47,278 nt of DNA from Isotricha intestinalis. Its lineage: Eukaryota > Ciliophora > Litostomatea > Vestibuliferida > Isotrichidae. The position numbers and the translations under genes were made by a program. Positions 1-8,048 of this stretch are shown piece by piece; the stretch's first letter is position 1, and each line of letters starts with the position of its first letter. Under the pieces are notes generated by a model. The model was not told the origin of the DNA and ran no database searches. It saw only the letters and a program-made list of their open reading frames with translations. Location: contig JAJJLU010000431.1 in the NCBI GenBank assembly GCA_023807065.1, positions 1-47,278 of the forward strand. The letters run 5' to 3'.

Positions 1-33
1 CCCCAATCCCCAATCCCCAATCCCCAATCCCCA
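1..33. repeat. Telomere, CCCCAAT repeats
   Basis: Four full copies of the heptamer CCCCAAT followed by CCCCA lie at the very start. This is the C-rich strand running inward from a chromosome end, so the left edge is a real chromosome terminus and the window is probably macronuclear. The G-strand unit would be ATTGGGG. It differs from the hexamer of Tetrahymena and the octamers of spirotrichs and heterotrichs. Unique sequence begins at about 34, and I see no gene between it and 142. Confidence 0.95.
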
Positions 34-141
34 TGTATGATTTTTCAACAATTATTTTAAAATCTTTTCCACCAAAAAATACAATATTTTTATAAATCTT
101 TTAATAAAAGGAAAAATTAAATTTAAATATTTTAATTATAT

Positions 142-1188
142 TTAATTTTTATTTTCCTCATCTTCATCAAAATAATCATCATCAGGCATTTCAAAATTAC
201 TAATATTATAATTTTCTTTATCTTTTTGTTCTTCTGAAAAATCACTAATATAATTATTTCCTTGATTTATTTCAACAGGAATTATATTTGGGGTAACTTT
301 TTTATTAAAAATATCATCGAAATTTACATTAATAAAAAAATCATTTTTTTTCAAATCTTCAATATTTTTAATTCTCAAATTATCATTTTTAGTTAATAAA
401 AATGTTAAAAGATTTTTAGCATTATCACTAACAGTAATTAAATTAGGAAATTTCAAAACATTATTACAATTATAATAAGGTTTAATATTAAATAACATTT
501 CATAAATAATAATACCTAAATTATACCAATCATCTTTTACATTATTATATTCATGAGGTTTTCTTAATAAAAGAATATTATTTTCTTCTGCTAAATTATA
601 ATCAATTTCTCCATTTAAATATTTTATATAACCGAAAGAATCTAAAATAAAATTTTCAGGTGAAAATCCCATAAAAGAAATATCATTTTTATGAAAATAA
701 TCAATTAAAATTGCAATTTGAGCAGAATAAAATTTAGTAGTTTCTTCATCAAAGATTTTTCTCTTATTTAAATGATTAAATAAATATCCTCCTTCACATT
801 CAGGACAAAAATTATTAGCTAAATAAACTTTTTCTTCAGTTTTAATAAAAAAATCAATTTTAGGTAAAAAAGGAAAAGAATTCATAAGAAATAATTCATA
901 AATTTTATCAATTTTATGCATAAATTCCTCAATATTTGAATTATTATAACTTCTCATAAAATAATAACTTCCATTAGGTATAAATTCACATAAATTAACT
1001 TGACCATAAATAGAATAACTTAAAATTCCTAATAATCTAAAATTTTCAATTTTTAATTCTTTTAAATTACAATCTTTAAAAGGATTTGGCTCAAAGTATA
1101 TTATTTCTGTTTTAACTTTTTTCATTATTGTTGCTATTTGAGAAAATTTCCATTTTTGACCTTGATTTTTTTTTTTTAATGTTTCCAT
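142..1188 (-). CDS. Pseudokinase-like protein (AGC-type fold), subtelomeric, possibly part of a pseudogene
   Basis: 348 residues from the first ATG. The fold of an AGC-type Ser/Thr kinase is recognisable: a small lobe around residues 45-120, the helix αD/αE region with GGYLFNHLNKRKIF and FYSAQIAILIDYFHKND, and a C-lobe with DDWYNLGIIIYEMLF. The catalytic motifs are lost. The VAxK lysine position reads YFMRSY, the HRDxKxxN loop reads FMGFSPENFIL, and DFG reads NGEID. It therefore should not be catalytic. An acidic tail ends the protein. The start is uncertain: a TH1/PH-like segment that usually precedes such kinases in ciliates lies just upstream on the same strand in another frame with stops (see 1189-1620). 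The ATG may be only the surviving open part of a decayed longer gene. As the gene nearest the telomere, decay is plausible. Confidence 0.6.
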   Translation of the reverse strand: METLKKKNQGQKWKFSQIATIMKKVKTEIIYFEPNPFKDCNLKELKIENFRLLGILSYSIYGQVNLCEFIPNGSYYFMRSYNNSNIEEFMHKIDKIYELFLMNSFPFLPKIDFFIKTEEKVYLANNFCPECEGGYLFNHLNKRKIFDEETTKFYSAQIAILIDYFHKNDISFMGFSPENFILDSFGYIKYLNGEIDYNLAEENNILLLRKPHEYNNVKDDWYNLGIIIYEMLFNIKPYYNCNNVLKFPNLITVSDNAKNLLTFLLTKNDNLRIKNIEDLKKNDFFINVNFDDIFNKKVTPNIIPVEINQGNNYISDFSEEQKDKENYNISNFEMPDDDYFDEDEENKN

Positions 1189-1620
1189 ATAAAAATAAAT
1201 CTATATCTATTAAATTATTTAAATTTTGTCTACTAAAACCAGGATTTCTTTTCTTTTCAATTTTTAATGTTACATAATTCAATAAATTTGATTTATTGAT
1301 AAAAGATAATATTATTTTTTAGTTTATTGAATAAAATTTTATTGATAAAATTTGAATTATTTTTCTTTTATTTTCACTTTTATAATGAAAATCATTTTCA
1401 TTTTCTCTATATTGAATAATAAATTCATCACTTTGAGATGATGTTGTTAATCCTATTATTGTTGAAATTGAAATTTTTGATTTTACAATTTTTTTTGATT
1501 TTAAATTATATAATTTTTGATTTGTTAATAAAAGTATATTTGGTTCTTCTTCTGTTTTATTTATTTTTATTATATTCCCTGTTTATGTAATTCATTCTGT
1601 GCCTATTAATTTTATTATTT
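1189..1620 (-). pseudogene. Degraded 5' part of the kinase gene: TH1/PH-like domain remnant
   Basis: Conceptual translation of the minus strand gives clear protein-like stretches: ILLLTNQKLYNLKSKKI (about 1480-1545), TIIGLTTSSQSDEFIIQY (about 1415-1470), then a segment around KRNPGFSRQNLNNL (about 1216-1255). These resemble the myosin-tail/PH-like domain found before the kinase domain in many ciliate AGC kinases. The frame is interrupted by TGA and TAA near 1585-1605, by TAA at 1319-1321, and by a frame change just before the kinase ATG. GT..AG intervals I tried in this stretch were multiples of three and did not repair the frame. I read it as a pseudogene segment. A sequencing error in an A-run near 1170 could explain the last frame change but not the internal stops. 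Confidence 0.55.
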
Positions 1621-1639
1621 CTTTGTCATATACTATCAT

Positions 1640-2330
1640 TATGACTTAATATTTGTATATTTTTCAATTTACAATAATCTTCTTCCCAAATTTTAATAGT
1701 TTTATTAATTAAACTTGATATCCAATTTCCTTTAAATTACACATTAGTTTATATATCTCAGAAAAATTATAATTATTAATAATTTCTTATTTTTATATTT
1801 AATTCTTTTTATTACAAATTTTTATTATTTTATCAGTAACATCATTTTAATATCATCATAAAATATAGTTTGATTATGTGTATTTTGCATTTTTTGAAAA
1901 CATTAAAAATATTATCATATATTATTATTGATTAATCAATTGAAACTAAAAATATTTTTTTGAAGGAAATGTTTGTACTGTTAAGATTGGCAATTATGCT
2001 TTTGAATTATTTAATGTTAAATAAATTTACTTTTGTTAATTGAACTTTTTTCTATTTTTTTATTTTTACATTTATTTTTGTTATGTTTTTTCTTCTATAT
2101 TATCTATTCTTTCTTTTATATTTATTATATTCTTTTCTTCTATATTATCCATTCTTTCATTTGATTTGTCTTTATTAATTCATTTATATTACTTTTATAT
2201 TTTTTCATTTTTCAATTTGAAAGAAATTGGGAGAGAATAAATTTCTTTCAATTTTTTCATAAATATTTTTATGATGAGAATTGATAATTCAAATTTTCTT
2301 TAAGAATATCGGATTGATAATAAAACAAGA
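1640..2330 (-). pseudogene. WD40-like relic and low-complexity remnant
   Basis: On the minus strand about 1640-1740 reads GNWISSLINKTIKIWEEDYC followed by LKNIQILSHNDSI and a stop. This has the shape of one WD40 repeat (SxxxKTIKIW then a GH/SH-D step). Around 2070-2190 the same strand gives a short repeated coiled-coil-like motif (KERMDNIEEKNIINI) broken by stops. No continuous gene can be drawn. The stretch 2331-2569 shows nothing I can support. Together with 1189-1620 this looks like a decayed subtelomeric gene zone. Confidence 0.35.
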
Positions 2331-2569
2331 ATTGTAATAATCCATATTTTAAGTGAACATTCTTTTTATGTTAACCTAATTATTTCTTCATTATTTATTG
2401 AGAACTCTTTTATTTATAAATATAACAAATACTTTTGTTTACAATTATTATTTAAATTATTTATAAAAATCAATTCCTATTTTTTTATATTTGTTATAAA
2501 TAAATAGAAAATTATATTCTTTTTATATTTTATTTAATAATTTTTCTAAATAATTATATTTAAAAGTTA

Positions 2570-4054
2570 TCAATGTAATTTTATATTTAAAATTTTAATA
2601 TCATTACAAATAATTTCACAATTTTTATTTACTTCAAAAAAAATATTATCTATTTTTTGAACATTTGTACAAATAAAATTAGATAAATTTAATGATTTTA
2701 AAGATTTACATTGAAAAAACATATGACTCATATTTTCGACTTTTTCAGTAATGAAATTAGATAAATTTAATTTTTGAATTGAGAAACAATTATAGAACAT
2801 TTGGCTCATATTTTCAACATTATTAGTTTTAAAATTAGATAAATTAATATGAATTAAATTTCTACAATCAAAAAACATATTACTCATATCAATTACATAA
2901 TTGGTATTAAAATTGGATAAATTAAGTTCAGTTAAAGAAGAACAATTATAAAACATATTACTCATATTAATCACTTTTTCAGTATTAAAATTTTCTAAAT
3001 TTAAATTTATTAATGATGAACAATTGAAAAATAAATGACTCATATTTATAACATTACATGTATTAATATTGTATAAATTTATATATTTTAAATTATAACA
3101 ATTATAAAACATATCATTCATTTCTGTAATTTTAAAAGTATTAAAATTTGATAAATCTATAAATGATAAGGAACAACAATTAAAAAATAATTTATTTATA
3201 TTTGATAGTAATTTATCAAATAAAAATTTAAAAGAATATTCACCTTCTTCTTTAAATATATATTTATAAGTCAAATTTATTTTTTCATTATTAAAATATA
3301 ATATACATGATTCTTCTATTTCGTTCTTATTTTTATCATTATAATTTATTATTTGAATATTTTTATTTAAATCCTCTTTTTTAATTTTTACTGTAATTTT
3401 TATATTATTATCATATTCTAATATTTTTATTATTTCATTAAGATTTTGAAGCTCTTGTTTTAATTCTTTATTTTCTTTTTCTAAAATCATATTTTTTTCT
3501 TTTTCATTATTTAAATTTATTTTATTTTCTTCTTTTATATTTTTAATCTCATTTTCTAAATATTTAATTTTTTGATTTAAATTTAATAAATCATCATTTA
3601 TCAATTTTTGATTTTTTTCTCTTATTTTTATTTCATTTTCAATATTTTCTTTTTTAATTTGATTAAAATTATCAATTAATAATTGAATTACTTCTTCAGA
3701 ACTATTTTTTATTTTGAATAATTTAAAATGAATATTATTAATATTTGGTAAAGAAGATAATAAAACAAGATTTAATTCATTATTATTATTTTCATCTATT
3801 AAATATTTTTTTTCATCTAATAAAGCAAATATAAATTCAATAATTTCTTTAAAGGAAGAATAAACTTTAAATAATTGAAACTGTGTCAATTCATTTAAAT
3901 TATACTTATTTTCATATATATTAAATAAGTCTTTTTGATATAATTTAATTTTTAAATATTCATTTGATTCCTCTATTATCAATTTATAATTATTCTCTAA
4001 TTTTTTCTCCATTTTAATATTATTAAAAATTATAATAATATTTTTTAAATACAA
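2570..4054 (-). CDS. BspA-type leucine-rich repeat (DUF285) protein with coiled coil
   Basis: Up to 494 residues. I prefer the start at 4012 (MEKKLENNYKL), because the 14 residues before it (MYLKNIIIIFNNIK) look like translated leader. The first 130 residues are mixed helical. About 135-230 is a charged coiled coil. About 285-480 carries seven or more repeats of roughly 23-24 residues of the type NTEKVINMSNMFYNCSSLTEL, the hallmark of the DUF285/BspA family (surface or protein-binding solenoids in bacteria, expanded in some protists). No signal peptide or membrane anchor is visible, so the protein is probably cytoplasmic. It ends in TGA directly followed by TAA. It is divergent from the many-intron gene that starts at 4184, leaving a shared upstream region of about 130-170 bases. 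The function is unknown. The repeat could have a bacterial origin, but its base composition matches its neighbours. Confidence 0.75.
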   Translation of the reverse strand: MYLKNIIIIFNNIKMEKKLENNYKLIIEESNEYLKIKLYQKDLFNIYENKYNLNELTQFQLFKVYSSFKEIIEFIFALLDEKKYLIDENNNNELNLVLLSSLPNINNIHFKLFKIKNSSEEVIQLLIDNFNQIKKENIENEIKIREKNQKLINDDLLNLNQKIKYLENEIKNIKEENKINLNNEKEKNMILEKENKELKQELQNLNEIIKILEYDNNIKITVKIKKEDLNKNIQIINYNDKNKNEIEESCILYFNNEKINLTYKYIFKEEGEYSFKFLFDKLLSNINKLFFNCCSLSFIDLSNFNTFKITEMNDMFYNCYNLKYINLYNINTCNVINMSHLFFNCSSLINLNLENFNTEKVINMSNMFYNCSSLTELNLSNFNTNYVIDMSNMFFDCRNLIHINLSNFKTNNVENMSQMFYNCFSIQKLNLSNFITEKVENMSHMFFQCKSLKSLNLSNFICTNVQKIDNIFFEVNKNCEIICNDIKILNIKLH

Positions 4055-4183
4055 ATATGTGGAGGTTATATTGATTTCTGATGAAAAATAATTAAAAAAT
4101 AATTTTAAGTTATTTTATTTGACATTTTACTTAAAATTAATAATCATTTAAATCATAAATTTATAAAAGTTAATCACAAAAAA

Positions 4184-7010
4184 ATGAGAAAAAATAACCA
4201 GAAATTACAAAAAATAATAAAAACAATTAAAAATCCTGTTGATAAATGGGGATTAAGGTTTATAAATTATTATATTGTAGAGTATAAATATCATAATTTA
4301 AGTGTGTAAAAAAAATTAAATAATAATAGACTGTTTGATATAATTTTATAATTATAGAGGGTATTCAATAATTATAATTATGTAATTATAGTGTGTAAGT
4401 ATTTATAATTTAGAAAAGCAAGTATTGAAAAAAAATTAATAAATTATTCAATTAGTATGTAATATATTTTATTCAATTATTTTAGGAAGTAAATTAATTT
4501 AAAAAATATAATAGTTTGTAAAGAATGATTAAAAATTAGTGGGTATTTATTTATATATTTAAAATAAGAAAGTCAAAATTGTTTTAAATACATAGGGAGT
4601 ATAAATTATATTTCATATTTTTAGGAAGTGAAAATATATATTGATAAATATAGGAAGTATATAAATTAAAATAAAATAAAATAAGAAAGTAAATATAGAT
4701 TGTGATCCATAGCCTGAATAAAATAATTAATAATTACAGATAGTTAAATGATATTATTTAATATTTTAGTTAGTTTAATAATTTTTACTAAAATATAAAA
4801 GACTGTAATAAATATTATTAATGAAAAAAAGGAAGTATATTATTAATTCTATTTAATAGTCAGTAATAGATTTATCTAAATAGTAATAGAATGTATGTGT
4901 TTTTATTTATTTAAGAAAGTATATAATTATTAAATTTTAGTGGGTAAAGAAAATATTAATATAGTTTAGGCAGTATATGATTCCTAACTTTTTTACTTAT
5001 TAAAGGCTGTAATTTCTTTTTAATTGGAGGTGATAAGAAATTATTCTTAATATTTTAGGGAGTAAGAACTAATTTATTTATAATATTGTATGTATAATAT
5101 TTTAGATTTATTTTAGGAAGTAAATTTATTTATTAATAATATAACAGATTGTAAAACAATTTTTTTTATAATTTTAGAAATTAAGAAAATAATTAAATTG
5201 TTAGGAAGTTAGATAAAATATTTTTAAAAATAAGGATGTAAATCAAATATTCATAAATTTATATAGGAAGTTAGATAATTATAAAAATTCAAAGAAAAAA
5301 TAAAATAAAATTATAGAGAGTAGATAATATTTAAAAATTAAAAGCAAATAAGAAAAAGATTATAATTTAGATTATAAGAAATAAGAAAATTATTTAATAA
5401 AGATAGATAGTATATCTTATATTTAAAAATAGGAAGTTTATATATTTTATTATTTTTCAATAGTATATATGATAATATCTTTAATTAATATACGTTGTAA
5501 AAAAATATTTATATATATTAATAGGCAGTATTTAATATAATTAATTAGAGATTTTAAATAATATTATTAATTACTATAGAGAGTAATAAATTCTATAAAA
5601 TTTACAGTGGATAAGATATTTTATTAATTATTTATAAATAGTTTATTATTATTAACTATTAATAGGAAGAAAGATAATAAAATAAATGATTCATAGAAAT
5701 TAAGATAATTTTTTTGAAAATTTTAGTTTGTTAAAATTTATTTTTTAATTATAGTATGTAAAAAAATAAATTATTAATAAAAAAGAAAGTAAAAAAATAT
5801 TAATTTTTTAAAGTATGTAAGATAATGTTATTAAAGTATGTAGTATGTAAATTTTTAAATAAAAAATTAGGATGAAAGAATAATATGTCATAATGAATTA
5901 TAGATTGTAAGATAATATTAATTAAATAAAGATGGTTAATTATATAATAATTTTTTTAGAGAGTTTAATTATATTATAATATATATAGAAAGAAAAATAA
6001 TTAATTAATTATAATAGAAAGTAAATAAAAGTATTTATTTCAGGAAGTAAGCTTTTTAAAATTATATTCTAGGAGGTTAAAAAATAATAATAAATATAGA
6101 AAGTATGATAATTATGTTGATTAATTGAAGCTAATAAGAATTATAAATTATTTTTTTAGAAAGTAAAATAATATCTTCAATATAGGAAGTAAATCTAAAT
6201 TTTAAATGGAATAGTATGTAAAGAATATTTTGATAAACATTTGAAAGTAAATATTTTTATAAAAATTTATTTTTAGAAAGTAAGAAAAAAAAATAATTTA
6301 TTCAAGAAATTAAGAAAAATTATAATAAGAATAGCAAGTAAAATAATCAACTAAAAATTAGGAAGTAATTTTATAAAAGTTAATAATAGGAAGTAAATTA
6401 GATTAATGAATTTAAAAAGAGAGTAATTTTATACATAACTTTGTAAAAGAAAGTAAAAAGTTTTAATATATTCTATAGGATGTAAATATATATTCAATTC
6501 AATTTTAGATAATAAGAAAAATATTAATAAATATAGGATGTAATAAAAAATCATTGAAATTATAGGTGGTAATTTAAATATTGATTTTTGTTTTGATTGT
6601 AATGATGAATATAATATATTTAAGTGTGTTAAATAAATCTTTTAAATTTAGTATGTATAAAAATATATTTATCAAAGAATGTAATTATTTATAATATTTT
6701 TAAGGATGTAAATTTTATATTATATTGTTTTAGAATGTATAATAATTATATTCTTTCAGGCTGTATATTATAAAATAAATTAAGTGTGTAATTTTTAAAG
6801 TAAAGTTAGCCTGTATTGCATAAATAATTTTAGAATGTAATATCATTATAATATATTAGTGTGTAATAAATTAATAAATTTAAAGGGAGTAAAATTGTAC
6901 TTAAAAATGTTCATAGTTAGTAATTAAATTTTAATGATAGAAAGGTGTAAAGATATTATATATATTTTAAGTCTGGATCCAAAGAAGCATATAGATTAGA
7001 AAATAATTAA
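4184..7010 (+). CDS. Gene made of single-codon exons: about 94 mini-introns, putative two-CxxC (zinc-binding) protein
   Basis: Exon 1 starts at ATG 4184 and runs to 4276 (31 codons, ending INYYI). From 4277 to 6971 the sequence is a chain of introns (20-34 bases, mean about 26), each separated from the next by exactly one codon. The last exon is 6972-7010 (SGSKEAYRLENN, then TAA). By hand I place 93 single-codon exons, giving a 411-base CDS and about 136 residues in 2827 bases of DNA. None of the 93 triplets is a stop. They are the usual codons of this genome (GAA, AAA, TAT, GAT, AGA, GGA, TGT, TGG). The deduced protein has Cys32-TR-Cys35 near the front, a charged helix at about residues 88-107 (MRKKEEKLKEYKKKQEER) and Cys118-PN-Cys121 followed by Gly near the end, which suggests a zinc knuckle. 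I do not recognise the family. Exon 1 could end earlier, a few junctions are ambiguous, and transcription has not been shown. Confidence 0.8.
4277..4834 (+). other. Single-codon exon array, block 1 (codons 32-50)
   Basis: Residue and first base of each one-codon exon: C4303, T4330, R4358, C4392, Q4419, Y4456, E4486, F4515, W4540, K4569, G4596, E4625, E4654, K4686, P4713, I4740, L4770, T4802, E4832. The first intron is 4277-4302 (GTAGAG...TTTAAG, 26 bases). Introns otherwise begin GT and end AG, apart from the one after P4713, which begins GAATAA. Before Q4419 the acceptor is AAAAG at 4414-4418, five bases beyond a TAG. Between K4686 and P4713 I keep a single 24-base intron rather than two of 10-11 bases around ATT 4699. 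Confidence 0.8.
4835..5373 (+). other. Single-codon exon array, block 2 (codons 51-69)
   Basis: Exons: S4860, N4890, K4916, W4941, A4970, A5006, V5030, G5059, Y5089, E5117, I5148, K5178, E5205, D5235, E5267, K5295 (uncertain), R5317, Q5345, I5371. Departures from GT..AG: the intron after V5030 starts ATAAGA; the one before Y5089 ends TTG; the one after K5178 starts TTAAGA; the one after Q5345 starts ATAAGA. The 47 bases between E5267 and R5317 are too long for this array, so I place one codon at 5295-5297, but its donor (AAATAA) is poor and that exon may be wrong. Confidence 0.7.
5374..5934 (+). other. Single-codon exon array, block 3 (codons 70-88)
   Basis: Exons: I5407, E5433, Y5464, V5494, A5525, I5551 (or R5549), R5580, W5608, F5642, E5666, K5697, F5727, Y5755, K5786, Y5814, Y5844 (or the identical codon at 5837), D5871, I5904, M5932. 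This block has most of the odd borders: ATAAGA after codon 5371, ATATGA...ATATAC between Y5464 and V5494, TTAAAT after I5551, ATAAGA after W5608, ATTATT after F5642, GAAAGA after E5666 and D5871, TTAAGA after K5697. Placement of 5551, 5642 and 5844 is the least certain. All choices keep phase 0. Confidence 0.68.
5935..6452 (+). other. Single-codon exon array, block 4 (codons 89-106)
   Basis: Exons: R5960, K5989, K6018, E6044, E6073, K6100, L6131, K6160, E6186, Y6215, K6244, K6277, K6307, Q6335, E6362, E6390, R6420, K6450. Together they encode a highly charged helix-like stretch, the composition expected of real protein rather than chance triplets. Unusual borders: GAAAAA after K5989, ATAAGA after L6131, TTAAGA after K6307, and acceptor TTG before K6244. 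The other introns are GT..AG, 23-30 bases. Confidence 0.8.
6453..6971 (+). other. Single-codon exon array, block 5 (codons 107-124) and last intron
   Basis: Exons: D6479, I6509, D6537, V6566, I6596, C6625, Y6652, N6678, D6705, N6734, A6760, C6785, P6810, N6834, C6860, G6886, L6917, V6945. The part CYNDNACPNCG is a zinc-knuckle-like motif. The intron after I6509 starts ATAAGA. The intron before I6596 ends TTG. The last intron, 6948-6971, starts TAAAGA and ends AAG, leading into the final exon. V6945 is the least certain: TAG 6938-6940 is an alternative acceptor. Confidence 0.8.
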
Positions 7011-8048
7011 TCTTTATTTTATTCATTAATATAAGTTTATTAAAAAAATAATAACTTTTGAATTGATATTATTATAAAAACAATGTTTTTTCAAATAAAA
7101 GTTTTCCCTTTTAGACTCAAAATTAATTTAATTGGAAAAAATAATAAAAATAATTTATTTATTTAGAAAATGGGTTAATAAGTGTTATAAAACAATTTAA
7201 TTTTTTGAAAAAATATTCCTATGATTTTTTTTTTTATTCATAAATTTTGATTTTTTTTCATTTATAAAAAAATTAATTATAGATAATTAGAAACATTTTC
7301 TTATTTTTTTTGATTGAAAAAAAGAATTATTCTTTATAAAGCATAAATAATTAAAATCTATCATTCGATTATTTAAATTATTGTTTTGAATGTTTTAAAT
7401 TTTTTTAATTAAAAATTTTTTGTTCATCTTTCTTTTTAAGTTTTTCAATTTTTACTCTTGATAAAAATGAAAAGTTGTTTCATTTTTTCTGATTTGTTAT
7501 TATTTTAGTGAATTAAATAACTTTAAATATGAGATATTCCTCTGAATTTAATTTTTTTATTATTTTTATATTTTATTATAGAAAGCAATATTTTAAAATA
7601 AAATCTATACTAAAAAAAGTATGAAATAAATTAAATTTTTTTTAATTGAAATTATTTTTGAAACAAATTTGAAAATAAAAAATGACTAACATCAAAAAAA
7701 AAATTAATTCTAAAAAGAAAATAATCATTTGTTTTATTTAATTAATATTATAATAATCTACATTATTTGTAAATAACTTGTATTTCATTTATGAAATTAT
7801 AGTAAAATATATACTAAAAGCCCTAAAATTTAATTTTTAATGAAAATAGTTTTTTTCTACATCAATAAAATTATAAATAGTCTTTCAATATATTTATAAT
7901 ACAAAAAATAAAATCTTTGAAGATTAAAATTAATATATTTTCATGTTTTAAATTAATTAACAAAATAAAAAGAGGAATTTCCATAATAAAAAATTAAATA
8001 ATCTTGGGTTTAATATATAATTAGAAATAATAAAAGAGATTATAATAA
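7011..8048. other. Gap without a recognisable gene
   Basis: About 1 kb of AT-rich sequence with long T- and A-runs. No reading frame of useful length is present on either strand, and the GTA...TAG-plus-codon rhythm of the preceding gene stops sharply at 7010. It should hold the 3' end of that gene and the upstream region of the gene at 8049. I see no RNA gene or repeat. Confidence 0.5.

Noticed and set aside
2040..2240. Phe/Tyr-rich 66-residue frame on the plus strand
   Set aside because: Shadow of a decayed Lys/Glu/Asn-rich stretch on the minus strand, with no start context or family.
4248..4254. GGGGATT, one copy of the telomere unit, inside exon 1 of the many-intron gene
   Set aside because: A single seven-base match without a second copy is expected by chance and reads as normal codons (Trp-Gly-Leu).
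4699..4701. ATT as an extra one-codon exon between 4689 and 4712
   Set aside because: It would need introns of 10 and 11 bases, far below any other in the array.
4277..6971. Array read as a minisatellite or CRISPR-like repeat
   Set aside because: Only the borders (GTA at the start, TAG plus three bases at the end) recur. The interior sequences are unrelated and lengths vary from 20 to 34. There is no conserved repeat unit and no spacer structure.
4277..6971. Array read as DNA segments eliminated during nuclear development (IES) kept by mistake
   Set aside because: The sequence lies on a telomere-capped chromosome, and the borders are GT..AG rather than paired TA dinucleotides. Cutting at TA repeats would leave TAG stops between codons. 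Cannot be excluded without RNA, but introns fit better.
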